64,000 bases of DNA from JAJRXR01 sp041402005 (GCA_041402005.1 JAWKTB010000006.1:248001-312000), one strand, 5' to 3'. Shown: positions 33,887-43,022, numbered from the stretch's first letter. A program made the numbers and translations. Notes: a model not told the origin generated them from the sequence alone.

Positions 33887-34689
33887 CGACGCTGGCGCCG
33901 ATCATCGAGTCGATGGCGCCCCTCACGCTCGTCCTGGCGCGGATGGGCGGGATGGTGGGGTCGATGCCCCTCGTCTCCGGGATCGCGGTGCCCATCCGCG
34001 TGCGCGCGATGCTCGCACTCGCGCTCTCGGTGGTCGTGTTCGCCGCGAGCCCGGCGCGGGCCTCGCACATGCCCGATCTCGACCTGCTCGCCTACCTCCC
34101 CGTGATGCTCGGCGAGACGCTGCTGGGCGTCTGCATCGGCATGATCGGCGGCCTCCCCCTGGCGATGCTCCAGCTCGCCGGCCACCTGCTCGGCTACCAG
34201 ATGGGCCTGAGCATCGCCCAGACCTTCAACCCCGCCATGGACAACCAGGGCGACGTCGCCAGCCAGATCCTCTTCTTCCTGGGGATCACCCTCTACATCT
34301 CCCTCGGCGGCCTCGATGCGCTCCTGCTCACGCTCCTGCAGAGCTACGACCACGTGCCCATCGGCGCCTTCGCCGTCTCTCACGCGCCCCTCGGGCTTTT
34401 CGTCGACGTGCTGCAGAGCGGGTTCGAGGTGGCGATCAGCGTCGCCGCGCCGGTCATGGGCGTCGTGACGCTCCTCATGGTCGCGATGGGCTTCATCATG
34501 AAGACGATGCCCCAGATCAACGTGCTGAGTGTCGGCTTCGCCATCAAGATGCTCGCCGGCCTGCTCATGCTCACGCTGACGATCTACGTCGTGGCGGACG
34601 TCGCCAGCGAGCACATCGTCGAGGTGGTCGGGCGCGTCGGGGAGTGGGCGGGCGGGCTCGGAGCGCCCACGAGCGGGGGGACGTGGTAG
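33883..34689 (+). CDS. fliR: Flagellar export gate protein FliR
   Basis: 268 residues, multi-pass. Conserved FliR features: RMGGMVGSMPLVSGIAVPIRVRAMLALALS, ETLLGVCIGMIGGLPLAMLQLAGHLLGYQMGL and FIMKTMPQINVLSVGFAIKMLAGLLML. GTG start with GGAGG-like sequence (GGGAGGAGCGG) upstream. One FliR completes the FliP5-FliQ4-FliR1 pore. Confidence 0.95.
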   Translation: MTTLAPIIESMAPLTLVLARMGGMVGSMPLVSGIAVPIRVRAMLALALSVVVFAASPARASHMPDLDLLAYLPVMLGETLLGVCIGMIGGLPLAMLQLAGHLLGYQMGLSIAQTFNPAMDNQGDVASQILFFLGITLYISLGGLDALLLTLLQSYDHVPIGAFAVSHAPLGLFVDVLQSGFEVAISVAAPVMGVVTLLMVAMGFIMKTMPQINVLSVGFAIKMLAGLLMLTLTIYVVADVASEHIVEVVGRVGEWAGGLGAPTSGGTW

Positions 34690-35787
34690 ATGGCCGAGGA
34701 CCTCGGGGAAAAGACCGAGCAGCCGACCGCCAAGCGTCTGACCGATGCCAGGCAGAAGGGGCAGGTCGCGCGCAGCCAGGACCTCGGCGCCGCGGTCGGC
34801 CTGTTCGCCGCGGTCGCGCTGCTCGTGCTCCTGGGCGGGAGCATCATGCACGCCTTCGCCCGTCTGATGGAGCGCCTGCTGGCGGGGGACATGCCGGGCG
34901 ACCAGCTCGGGATGGATTCGCTCTGGACCGCGACCGAGTATGCGTTCGCCGAGGGCGTGAAGGCGCTGGGCCCGCTCGCGTTGATCGCGGCCCTCGTCGC
35001 GTACGCGGCCCAGTTCGCGCAGGTCGGCTGGTTGCTCACGGGCGAGCCGATCCGCCCCAAGATCGACAAGCTCGACCCGATCAAGGGCGCCAAGCGCCTC
35101 TTCAGCAAGCGCAACCTCGTCAAGACGCTGGTCAACTTCCTGAAGCTGGCGGTGGTGATCCTGGTCGCGTGGTACGTGATCGCGGGGCGGGTCGCGATGC
35201 TGGCGGCGACGCCCCACCTCGCGCCGGGGCCGGCGCTGCTCGTCGTCGCGAAGGTCATCTTTGAGCTGTCGGTGTGGCTGGTCGCGGTGCTGCTCTCGCT
35301 CGCCTTGGCGGACTTCGCCTACCAGCGTTGGCAGCACACGCAGGACCTCAAGATGACCAAGCAGGAGGTCAAGGACGAGCGTCGGAGCATGGAGGGCGAC
35401 CCGGAGATCAAGGGGCGCCGCCTGAAGCTAGCGCGCGAGATCGCCCAGCAGCGGATCGCGGCCGCGATCCCCCAGGCGGACGTGATCATCACCAACCCCG
35501 AGCACTTCTCGGTCGCGATCAAGTACGACGAGGCGACGATGGGCGCCCCCCGGGTCATCGCCAAGGGCGTGGACTTCCTAGCGCTACGCATCCGTCAACT
35601 CGCGAGGCTGGCGAAGGTGCCGATCGTGGAGCGTCCCCCCCTGGCCCGGGCGCTGTACTGGGGCGTGGACGTCGGGCAGGAGATCGCGCCCGAGCACTAC
35701 AAGGCGGTCGCGGAGATCCTGGCGTACGTGTACAGGCTCGACGAGGAGTCGGGCGGCAGGCGCCGCGCCGAGGCGGTGGGCGCGTAG
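34690..35787 (+). CDS. flhB: Flagellar export switch protein FlhB
   Basis: 365 residues. N-terminal KTEQPTAKRLTDARQKGQVARS, four transmembrane segments, then the cytoplasmic domain with the self-cleavage site. The usual NPTH reads NPEH at residues 269-272 (TNPEHFSVAIKYD); Asn and Pro, between which the chain breaks, are kept. The switch lets export change from hook to filament substrates together with FliK. Begins directly after the fliR stop. Confidence 0.96.
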   Translation: MAEDLGEKTEQPTAKRLTDARQKGQVARSQDLGAAVGLFAAVALLVLLGGSIMHAFARLMERLLAGDMPGDQLGMDSLWTATEYAFAEGVKALGPLALIAALVAYAAQFAQVGWLLTGEPIRPKIDKLDPIKGAKRLFSKRNLVKTLVNFLKLAVVILVAWYVIAGRVAMLAATPHLAPGPALLVVAKVIFELSVWLVAVLLSLALADFAYQRWQHTQDLKMTKQEVKDERRSMEGDPEIKGRRLKLAREIAQQRIAAAIPQADVIITNPEHFSVAIKYDEATMGAPRVIAKGVDFLALRIRQLARLAKVPIVERPPLARALYWGVDVGQEIAPEHYKAVAEILAYVYRLDEESGGRRRAEAVGA

Positions 35788-35801
35788 GAGGCTGATCGGT
35801 C

Positions 35802-37988
35802 GTGGCGGATCGCGTGAGGACAACCGGGTTCACGCTCCCCTCGTGGGTGCACGCGGTCGCGCGTCACCGGGGGCTGATCGTGCCGGTCGGGTTCGTGCTG
35901 CTGCTGGTCGTGATCCTGATCCCGGTGCCCCCGCCGGTGATGGACGTGCTGATCAGCGCGAACATCTCGCTGGCGGTGATCATCCTGCTGACGACGCTCT
36001 ATATGAACAAGGCGCTGGACTTCAGCGTCTTCCCGTCGCTGCTCTTGGCGACGACGCTGCTGCGGCTCGTCCTGAACATCGCCTCGACGCGGCTGATCCT
36101 GACCGCCAACGCCGCCAGCCCCGAGGAGGCGATGGGCGTCGCGGGGCACGTGATCAGCGCGTTCGGCTCGTTCGTCGCGGGCGGGAGCCTCTTCGTCGGG
36201 GCGATCATCTTCGGCATCCTGCTCATCGTGCAGTTCATCGTCGTCACCAAGGGCGCCGGTCGCATCAGCGAGGTCGCAGCACGCTTCACCCTCGACGCCA
36301 TGCCCGGCAAGCAGATGGCGATCGACTCGGAGCTGTCGGCGGGCATCATCAACGAGGACGAGGCCAAGGCCAAGCGCGAGGAGATCGCCCGCGAGGCGGA
36401 CTTCTACGGGGCGATGGACGGCGCCAGCAAGTTTGTCCGGGGCGACGCCGTCGCGGGCATCCTCATCACCGCCATCAACATCGCGGGCGGGTTCGCCGTC
36501 GGCATGATCGAGAAGGGCTGGCCCGCGGGCCAGACCGCCGACGTCTTCACGAAGCTGACGATCGGCGACGGGCTCACGAGCCAGATCCCCAGCTTCGTCA
36601 TCTCGATCGCCGCCGCGCTCATCGTGACGCGCTCGGGCGCCAAGGCGGATCTTGGCACGGAGCTGACCGGGCAGGTGACGAGCCAGCCGCGGGGCCTGCT
36701 GATCACGGCGATCTTCCTGGGTGTCCTCTCGCTCTCGCCCCTGCCGACGCTCCCCCTGCTCGCGACGGGCGCGGGGCTTGCACTGCTCGCCGGCGGCATG
36801 ATCTTCACCAACCGCGAGCGCGAGGCGGCCAGGGCGAAGGACCACGAGGCGAAGGCCGCGCCCGCGCCGGAACCCGCCCCCGTCGAGGACCTGCTCAAGG
36901 TGGACGTGCTCGAGCTGGAGGTCGGGTACGCCCTCGTCTCGCTCGTCGATCCGAACCAGGGCGGGGACCTGCTCGATCGGGTGACGGCGGTGCGCCGACA
37001 GCTCGCCGTTGAGCTCGGGCTCGTCATGCCACCCGTGCGCATCCGCGACAACATGCAGTTGGAGGCGAGCGAGTACCGCGTCAAGATCCGGGGCGCCGAG
37101 ATCGCGCGGGGGCGCGTCGAGCCCGGCAAGCTGCTCGCCATGGACTCGGGCGTCGCGACCGGCACGATCACGGGCGAGGCGACCAAGGAGCCCGCCTTCG
37201 GCCTCGACGCCTGGTGGATCGACCCCAAGCAGCGTCCACGGGCGGAGACGATGAACTACACCGTCGTCGAACCGACGAGTGTGCTGGCGACGCACATCAC
37301 CGAGATCGTCAAGACGCACGCCGACGAGCTGCTGACCCGCGAGGAGGTCAACAACCTGCTCGAGGGCCTCAAGGAGAAGGCCAAGAAGCTGGTCGAGGAC
37401 ACGGTGCCCGGCGTCATCCGCGTCGGCGAACTGCAGAAAGTCCTCCAGTGCCTGCTCCGCGAGCGCATCCCGATCCGCGACATGGAGACGATCCTCGAGA
37501 CGCTCGCCGACTGGGGCGCCAAGACCAAGGACCCGGACGTGCTCGCCGAGTACGCGAGGCACGCGCTGCGCCGGACGATCTGCCAGATGTACGCTGGCGT
37601 CGGCGACGGCGGGACGCCCAAGATCGTCTGCGTCACCCTCGACCCGGCCTTCGAGACCCAGATCGAGGCGTACATCGACCGCTCGGGCGGGGCGACGAGC
37701 GTGAACATGCCCGCGCGGGTCGCGACCGGGTTCGCGACCCGGATCATCGAGTCCCTCCGGCGTGTGACCGGGGCGGGGCATCCCGCAGTCGTGATCGCCT
37801 CGCCCCAGGTCCGGGCTGTGGTCCGCCAGGTGCTCGAGCCGCATCTGCCCCAGGCGGCGGTGCTCGGGTACAACGAGATCGTCGGGGGCGTCGAGGTCGA
37901 GTCCCTGGGGCTCGTGACCCCGGTGGAGCCGAAAGCCACTGTCAGATCAGGAGTTGGAGTCGGAGCGGGGGCCCACTCCGCGGCCTGA
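35802..37988 (+). CDS. flhA: Flagellar export platform protein FlhA
   Basis: 728 residues, GTG start. Eight-helix membrane part with VMDVLISANISLAVIILLTTLY, FSVFPSLLLATTLLRLVLNIASTRLIL and the FHIPEP-region equivalent (GRISEVAARFTLDAMPGKQMAIDSELSAGIINEDEAKAKREE), then a large cytoplasmic substrate-chaperone docking domain with LLTREEVNNLLEGLKE and LQCLLRERIPIRDMETILETLADW. Nonameric ring below the gate; contributes ion-driven export. Confidence 0.97.
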   Translation: MADRVRTTGFTLPSWVHAVARHRGLIVPVGFVLLLVVILIPVPPPVMDVLISANISLAVIILLTTLYMNKALDFSVFPSLLLATTLLRLVLNIASTRLILTANAASPEEAMGVAGHVISAFGSFVAGGSLFVGAIIFGILLIVQFIVVTKGAGRISEVAARFTLDAMPGKQMAIDSELSAGIINEDEAKAKREEIAREADFYGAMDGASKFVRGDAVAGILITAINIAGGFAVGMIEKGWPAGQTADVFTKLTIGDGLTSQIPSFVISIAAALIVTRSGAKADLGTELTGQVTSQPRGLLITAIFLGVLSLSPLPTLPLLATGAGLALLAGGMIFTNREREAARAKDHEAKAAPAPEPAPVEDLLKVDVLELEVGYALVSLVDPNQGGDLLDRVTAVRRQLAVELGLVMPPVRIRDNMQLEASEYRVKIRGAEIARGRVEPGKLLAMDSGVATGTITGEATKEPAFGLDAWWIDPKQRPRAETMNYTVVEPTSVLATHITEIVKTHADELLTREEVNNLLEGLKEKAKKLVEDTVPGVIRVGELQKVLQCLLRERIPIRDMETILETLADWGAKTKDPDVLAEYARHALRRTICQMYAGVGDGGTPKIVCVTLDPAFETQIEAYIDRSGGATSVNMPARVATGFATRIIESLRRVTGAGHPAVVIASPQVRAVVRQVLEPHLPQAAVLGYNEIVGGVEVESLGLVTPVEPKATVRSGVGVGAGAHSAA

Positions 37989-38073
37989 CCCCATCGTGTC
38001 CAGACCTGAGCGGGGGTCGATGGAAGTCGGTACATTGCCGACCGCCCTCTGAGGGCCAGGGACGGCGCCGACG

Positions 38074-39798
38074 ATGCTCAAGACGTACAACGCTCGGACC
38101 ATGGCCGACGCGCTCGCCCAGGTCAAACGCGACCTGGGACGCGACGCGGTCATCGTGCATACCCGCTCGTTCCGGGTGGGTGGGGTGCTCGGCTTCGGCG
38201 GACGCCCGATGGTCGAGGTCACGGCAACCACCGGCAAAGCCGCCGAGCAGCACGCCCCCCGGCGTGTCTCGACGCGCGCGGTCGGGCGCGTGCCGGTGAT
38301 CCCGAGGAGCGAAGCGCCGGAGAATCCCGCGGCCTCGCTCGCCTCGTCGATCGTGACCAAGCCGGTCCGACCCGTGACGAGGCATCCGAGTGAACCCAGG
38401 CCGGGGGATCTCGCGATCGCGGCGGGCGCGGCGGCGACGCCGAACGAGCTCGTGCGGCAGGGGCCGGCGACGTACACCCCGCCGCCCGCGCACGTGCCGA
38501 TCGGGCACTCGGCGCCCCGCGTCACCCTGCACGAGCCGCATCGGGAAGTCTTGGACCGCACACCGGAGTCCGGCGGCAACGCCGAGCCGCCCGAGCCACG
38601 CCGCGAGATGCTCGAGCGCGCCGCGAGCGTGCTGGCCGAGCGTGCGGCGAGGTTGGAGCAGGCCCAGTCCGGGGAGACGAGGCGTCCGACGCCGGACGTC
38701 CCGCTACACGAGACGGTCAGCGTGGCGCAAGGCCCCTTCAAGAGCCAGACCCTGGAGTTGCTCGCCGAGATCTCCGCCGCGCAGACTCCGCCCCCGAACA
38801 AAGAGCCCGAAGCCGAGGCGCCGCCCACGATCGAGGCAAAGCCCCTGAAGACCGAGCCGGCGTCGACCCCCCAGGCCCTCGAGCGGGAGATGGGCGAGCT
38901 GCGCCGCATGATGGGCCAGGTGCTCCAGTCCGCCCGACGGGCCGAGGCGAGGTCGGGTGGTGTGGGAGCCGCGTTCGGCGGCGCGGCGCCCGAACCCCTG
39001 CTCGACCTCTACACGAAGCTGACCGAGGCGGAGGTGGACGCGGACGAGGCGGAGCGCATCGTCGGCGAGGTCCGCGACGAGCTCGGCCCCGACGAGCTCC
39101 GCGACCAGCGGATCGTGCGTGAGACGGCCCTGCGTCGCATCGAGCGCCGCCTGCCGACCCGCGTCGAGGCGCCGGGCGAACGCAAGGCTGACGGGCGCCC
39201 AAGCGTGATCGCCTTGATCGGCCCGACCGGCGTGGGCAAGACGACGACCGTCGCCAAGCTCGCGGCGACATACAAGCTCCGCCACGCCAAGAAGGTCGGG
39301 CTTGTCACGACCGACACGTACCGGATCGCCGCGGTCGAGCAGCTCCGGACCTACGCCGGGATCATCGGCCTGCCCCTGAAGGTCGCGATGACGCCCGCGG
39401 ACGTCGCCAGCGCCATCGAGTCTTTGAGCGACTGCGACGTCGTCGTGATGGACACCGCCGGCCGGAGCCAGAACGACGCCAAGCGGCTGGACGAACTCAA
39501 GGCCTTCCTCGGCGCCGCGGGCGCGGACCAGACACACCTCGTCCTCTCGACGACTGTCGGGCGGCGGGTGTTGGAGCGGACGATCGAGCGGTTCGGCGCC
39601 CTCGAGCCCGACCGCGCGATCCTGACCAAGCTCGACGAGGCCGAGAGCTTCGGCGTGATCCTGGAGGCGGCCCGCCTGTGCGGGCTGCCCATCAGCTATG
39701 TGACGACCGGGCAGGAAGTGCCCGACGACATGGAGGCCGCCCGTCCCGAGCGACTGGCCCGGATGGTCCTCGGATCGGGTGTGGAGGTAGGGAGATGA
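38074..39798 (+). CDS. flhF: Flagellar SRP-type GTPase FlhF
   Basis: 574 residues. N-terminal B domain begins with MLKTYNARTMADALAQVKRDLGRDAVIVHTR, followed by a long variable proline/arginine-rich linker (about 60-290). The NG domain has G1 GPTGVGKT (383-390), LVTTDTYRIAAVEQLRTYA, VVMDTAGRSQND and TKLDEAES. Places the flagellum at its site in the cell. The stop overlaps the flhG ATG. Confidence 0.95.
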   Translation: MLKTYNARTMADALAQVKRDLGRDAVIVHTRSFRVGGVLGFGGRPMVEVTATTGKAAEQHAPRRVSTRAVGRVPVIPRSEAPENPAASLASSIVTKPVRPVTRHPSEPRPGDLAIAAGAAATPNELVRQGPATYTPPPAHVPIGHSAPRVTLHEPHREVLDRTPESGGNAEPPEPRREMLERAASVLAERAARLEQAQSGETRRPTPDVPLHETVSVAQGPFKSQTLELLAEISAAQTPPPNKEPEAEAPPTIEAKPLKTEPASTPQALEREMGELRRMMGQVLQSARRAEARSGGVGAAFGGAAPEPLLDLYTKLTEAEVDADEAERIVGEVRDELGPDELRDQRIVRETALRRIERRLPTRVEAPGERKADGRPSVIALIGPTGVGKTTTVAKLAATYKLRHAKKVGLVTTDTYRIAAVEQLRTYAGIIGLPLKVAMTPADVASAIESLSDCDVVVMDTAGRSQNDAKRLDELKAFLGAAGADQTHLVLSTTVGRRVLERTIERFGALEPDRAILTKLDEAESFGVILEAARLCGLPISYVTTGQEVPDDMEAARPERLARMVLGSGVEVGR

Positions 39799-40811
39799 CG
39801 CAAGCCGTTCCGCGTCCCGCGGCGGGGCACGAGGCCTCGGATGGTGGCCCGCTCGCGCTGGCCGGGCGACACGAGGACCAGGCCTCGCGCCTGCGGGCTC
39901 TCGTCCGGGCGCTCGATCCCGAGCGTGAGGCGCCCCCTTCGCGTCCGCGCGCTGAGTCGCGCCCGCGCTCGGAGTCCCAGACGAGCAAGCGGGTCCGCAA
40001 GCGGGCCGCGCCGGTCATCGCCATCGCCTCGGGCAAGGGCGGCGTGGGTAAGACGAGCACGTCGGTCAACCTCGCGATCGCGCTGGCGTCGCTGGGCAAG
40101 AAGATCACGCTGCTGGACGCCGACCTTGGCTTGGCCAACGCCGACGTGCTGTGCGGCATGCTCCCGAGCACACGCCTCGAGCACAGCCTCGTCAGGGGCT
40201 CACGCCAGAGCCTGGACCAGATCGCCCTGGCGGCGCCCGGCGGCTTCCGTCTCGTGCCCGGCTCGGTGGGGGTCGCCCGCATGGCCAACCTGCCACGCTC
40301 GGCGCGCGACGCCCTGATCGAACGCCTCATCGAGATCGAGCGGACCAGCGACCTCGTCCTCATCGACACCAGCGCCGGCATCCACGACAGCGTCACGTCC
40401 ATGATCTGGGCGTCGGACCTGTGCCTGGTGGTCGCGACCGCCGAGCCGACCTCGATCGCCGACGCGTACGCCTTGATCAAGTGCGTCGTGCAGCCGGCGC
40501 GGGAGAAGAAGGTGGACCCGCCCCGGATCGCGTTGATCGTGAACCAGGCCGGCCCGCGCGAGGCCGACGAGGTGCACGTCCGCATGGCGAACGTCTGCCG
40601 TCGCTTCCTGTCCTACGACCTGCCCATGATCGGGTCGGTGCGAAAGGACCGGCGCGTCTCGGCGGCCGTCAAGCGCCGCCGCCCGTTCATGATCTCCTCC
40701 CCGCGCAGCGGCGTCGGGCGGGACGTCGCCCGCCTCGCCAAGAGCCTGTCGGAGTGGAGCGAGAAGGGCGCCGCGCATGAAGCCGCGCCGGTCGCGCCGG
40801 GCGCCAACTAG
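39795..40811 (+). CDS. flhG: Flagellar number regulator FlhG (MinD-like ATPase)
   Basis: 338 residues. Near the N-terminus is the activator motif DQASRLR (residues 28-34), which in known FlhG proteins stimulates the FlhF GTPase. Then a deviant Walker A KGGVGKTS (81-88), LLDADLGLANADVLCG, and LIDTSAGIHDSV. The C-terminus may form the membrane-targeting helix. With FlhF it limits flagellum number. Lys/Arg-rich linker at about 50-70. Confidence 0.95.
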   Translation: MTQAVPRPAAGHEASDGGPLALAGRHEDQASRLRALVRALDPEREAPPSRPRAESRPRSESQTSKRVRKRAAPVIAIASGKGGVGKTSTSVNLAIALASLGKKITLLDADLGLANADVLCGMLPSTRLEHSLVRGSRQSLDQIALAAPGGFRLVPGSVGVARMANLPRSARDALIERLIEIERTSDLVLIDTSAGIHDSVTSMIWASDLCLVVATAEPTSIADAYALIKCVVQPAREKKVDPPRIALIVNQAGPREADEVHVRMANVCRRFLSYDLPMIGSVRKDRRVSAAVKRRRPFMISSPRSGVGRDVARLAKSLSEWSEKGAAHEAAPVAPGAN

Positions 40812-40839
40812 CTTTTCTCGACTCGATCGTCGGTTTTTC

Positions 40840-40855
40840 TCAGGGCCGGCCCTGA
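40840..40855. promoter_or_regulatory. Perfect 16-bp palindrome after flhG
   Basis: TCAGGGCCGGCCCTGA, with no central gap, in the 93-nt space between flhG and the small membrane protein gene. It is preceded by a TTTTT run on the + strand. An operator is more likely than an RNA hairpin because there is no loop. Confidence 0.35.
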
Positions 40856-40904
40856 TCCGCTCGATACACGCCCGTGTGCGCCCGCCGTCGGGCGCGCCGG
40901 CGCC

Positions 40905-41243
40905 ATGACCGAGACACCTCCCACACGCGTGATTCCCGGGATCGTCGCCCTCTCGGCGTTCTCCGTCGCCTGCGTCGCCGGCCTGGGCGCCGAGCTGGGG
41001 GCGTCCGCGGTCCTGACCCGCGCCCTCATCTCGATGGCGGGGGGCTACGTCTTGGGTCTGGCGCTGGCGTGGGCGGCGGGGCGCGCCGTCGCCGACCACG
41101 CCGCCCGATGCCGCGCCGAACGCCCGGTCCCCGAGGTCGCGCTCCCCCCCGAGGTGGCGGCAAGGGACGCGCAAGAACCGCGCAGCCCGCACAACCCGAA
41201 CCCCAAACCGGACGAGGAGGCGCAAGCCCGTGCGGCGGCCTGA
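40905..41243 (+). CDS. Small membrane protein between flhG and fliA
   Basis: 112 residues. Two hydrophobic segments (IPGIVALSAFSVACVAGLGA and TRALISMAGGYVLGLALAWAAGR), then a charged cytoplasmic tail rich in Glu, Pro and Asn. Its placement between flhG and the sigma-28 gene, same strand, suggests a flagellar or chemosensory accessory role. No family recognised. Ribosome binding site weak. Confidence 0.6.
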   Translation: MTETPPTRVIPGIVALSAFSVACVAGLGAELGASAVLTRALISMAGGYVLGLALAWAAGRAVADHAARCRAERPVPEVALPPEVAARDAQEPRSPHNPNPKPDEEAQARAAA

Positions 41244-41294
41244 CCTGTTCAGGACAACTGAACCCGCGCGGGCGTGCAGCACGCCGGATTCCTG

Positions 41295-41300
41295 TATACT
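41295..41300 (+). promoter_or_regulatory. Putative -10 box (TATACT) upstream of fliA
   Basis: TATACT matches five of six consensus positions and lies 97 nt before the fliA ATG, downstream of the small membrane protein gene. No TTGACA-like -35 element is visible at 17 nt. A separate promoter for fliA is plausible. Confidence 0.4.
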
Positions 41301-41396
41301 CGCCCCGTCGGGCCAAGGACGGCTCGGCGGAGTTGGCGACGCATTCGTGGTGCTTTCTTTCGCGCCGCGTCGTGCGAGTGGGTCAAGGAGTCGACC

Positions 41397-42254
41397 ATGA
41401 CGGCCATGAAGTCTTCGGCGCGCGCCCGCAGCGGGCGACACACGGCAAGGCACGCCGAGCCCTCGGGGGCGCCGACACCCTTCGACGACAAACCGGTCGA
41501 AGACCTCTGGGTCGAGTACAAGAAGAAGCCGAGCCAGGAGCTCCGCAACTTCTTCATGGAGCGATATCTCCACCTCGTCAAGTACAACGCCGAACGCATC
41601 TACGCGCGTCTGCCCGACGAGGTCGACATCGAGGACCTGATGTCTGCCGGCCTCTTCGGCCTCATGGACGCGATCGACGCGTTCGACCTGGAGCGCAAGG
41701 TCAAGTTCGAGACGTACTGCGCCCCGCGCATCAGGGGCGCCATCCTCGACGAGCTGCGCTCGATGGACTGGGTCCCGCGACTCGTGCGCCACCGCACCGC
41801 CCGCGTCGAGCAGGCGCGCCAGAAGGTCGAGATGGAGACCGGGCGCAAGGCCACGGACGACGAGGTCGCCAAGCGCCTCAACATCGACACCGAGGAGTTC
41901 AGCAAGTACAAGCGCGACTCCAGCGCCGTCGGCGTGACCAGTATCACCCGGCGCGCCTTCAGCTCCGACGGCGGTCGCGAGCTCCGCGAGATCGACATCA
42001 TCAAGGACGACACCCAGTCCGACCCCATCCACGACGTCCAGCGCAAGGACCTCAAGGACCTGATGACCAAGGGCCTCACCCGGGCCGAGCGGCTCATCGT
42101 CATCCTCTACTACTACGAGGGCATGACCATGAAGGAGATCGGGGCCACCCTCGACCTCTCCGAGTCCCGGGTCAGCCAGATGCACAGCTCGATTTTGGCC
42201 CGTCTCAAGGCCCAAATGCAGCACCGGATGCGGGAACTCGAGCCCACCGGCTGA
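41397..42254 (+). CDS. fliA: Flagellar sigma factor FliA/WhiG (sigma-28)
   Basis: 285 residues. Sigma-70-family group 3 factor with region 2 (LVKYNAERIYARLPDEVDIEDLMSAGLFGLMDAIDAFDLERKVKFETYCAPRIRGAILDELRSMDWVPR), region 3 and region 4 (LTRAERLIVILYYYEGMTMKEIGATLDLSESRVSQMHSSILARL). The VPR/VR and RGAI.DELR motifs are typical of FliA. AGGAG lies 6 nt before the ATG at 41397. Drives late flagellar genes such as flagellin, none of which is in the window. Confidence 0.96.
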   Translation: MTAMKSSARARSGRHTARHAEPSGAPTPFDDKPVEDLWVEYKKKPSQELRNFFMERYLHLVKYNAERIYARLPDEVDIEDLMSAGLFGLMDAIDAFDLERKVKFETYCAPRIRGAILDELRSMDWVPRLVRHRTARVEQARQKVEMETGRKATDDEVAKRLNIDTEEFSKYKRDSSAVGVTSITRRAFSSDGGRELREIDIIKDDTQSDPIHDVQRKDLKDLMTKGLTRAERLIVILYYYEGMTMKEIGATLDLSESRVSQMHSSILARLKAQMQHRMRELEPTG

Positions 42255-42297
42255 CGCCCCCTGACCGGCCCACGCCTCCCAACCGACTCCTCGGACC

Positions 42298-42330
42298 CGC
42301 CGCCCCGCCCAGCCGGGGCGGCGTTGTTGT
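42298..42330 (+). terminator. Rho-independent terminator after fliA
   Basis: 10-bp perfect stem CGCCGCCCCG / CGGGGCGGCG with a 6-nt loop, followed by TTGTTGT. It lies 44 nt after the fliA stop and separates the flagellar locus from folK. Confidence 0.75.
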
Positions 42331-42360
42331 CAGGGCGAAGCCCGGGCGCTTGACTCTCGT

Positions 42361-42852
42361 GTGGACACCCCCGCGGATGAGACCTGGACACCCTGCGCGA
42401 TCGCGCTGGGCTCGAACCTCGGCGACCGCGCGACGCACCTGCACGGCGCGATCCGGTCGCTCGCGTCCACGCCCGGCGTGCGCGCCCTTCGAGTCTCCAC
42501 GTTCCACGAGACCGAACCGGTCGGCCCGGTCGAGCAGGGACGCTTCCTCAACGCCGCCGCGATCTTCGAGACGACGCTCACGCCCCAGGCGATCCTGACA
42601 CGCCTGCACGAGATCGAGCGCGAGCACGGGCGTGAGCGTCATGGCCAACCCCGCTGGGGGCCGCGAACGCTGGACCTCGATCTTTTGCTCTACGCGGACG
42701 CCATCATCGAGGAGCCGGGCCTGAGCGTCCCGCATCCGCGGATGTCGGCTCGCCAGTTCGTTCTGGCGCCCTTGGCCGAGCTTGCTTCTGACTGGGTCGT
42801 CCCGGGGACGCACCGGACAGTGGGGGAGCTCTTGGCCGCGATCACTGTTTGA
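42361..42852 (+). CDS. folK: Dihydropterin pyrophosphokinase (HPPK)
   Basis: 163 residues, GTG start. Transfers pyrophosphate from ATP to 6-hydroxymethyl-dihydropterin in folate synthesis. Shows ALGSNLGDRATHL, VSTFHETEPVGPVEQGRFLNAA and the signature RWGPRTLDLDLLLYADAIIEEPGLSVPHPRM. Single cytoplasmic domain of normal length, not fused to folB or folP. Stands alone after the fliA terminator. Confidence 0.95.
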   Translation: MDTPADETWTPCAIALGSNLGDRATHLHGAIRSLASTPGVRALRVSTFHETEPVGPVEQGRFLNAAAIFETTLTPQAILTRLHEIEREHGRERHGQPRWGPRTLDLDLLLYADAIIEEPGLSVPHPRMSARQFVLAPLAELASDWVVPGTHRTVGELLAAITV

Positions 42853-42871
42853 TCAGTCGGACCCGCCTGGT

Positions 42872-42939
42872 TTGAACTCGAAGGTCGCGAAGCTCGGGAG
42901 TGATTCCGTCTTCGAGCCCTTCGCGACCTTCGAGTTCAA
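42872..42939. repeat. REP-like palindromic repeat, family C
   Basis: Perfect 20-bp inverted repeat TTGAACTCGAAGGTCGCGAA at 42872-42891 with its complement at 42920-42939, centre 28 nt. With a 2-nt offset, CTCG/CGAG similarity extends into the centre. Between the convergent folK and xer genes, the same setting as family A. Sequence is unrelated to families A and B. Confidence 0.75.
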
Positions 42940-42964
42940 CTCTTCCACCCGACACAAACGAATA

Positions 42965-42993
42965 GCCCCGCGGGCTTGCGGCAACCGCGGGGC
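42965..42993 (-). terminator. Hairpin terminator of the xer operon
   Basis: 9-bp stem GCCCCGCGG / CCGCGGGGC. Read on the minus strand it follows the xer stop by about 30 nt and is succeeded by TATTCGTTTG. Weak T-tract, so a moderate call. Confidence 0.5.
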
Positions 42994-43022
42994 GTCTGGT
43001 GGGTCTTGATTTCTGACAGGCC

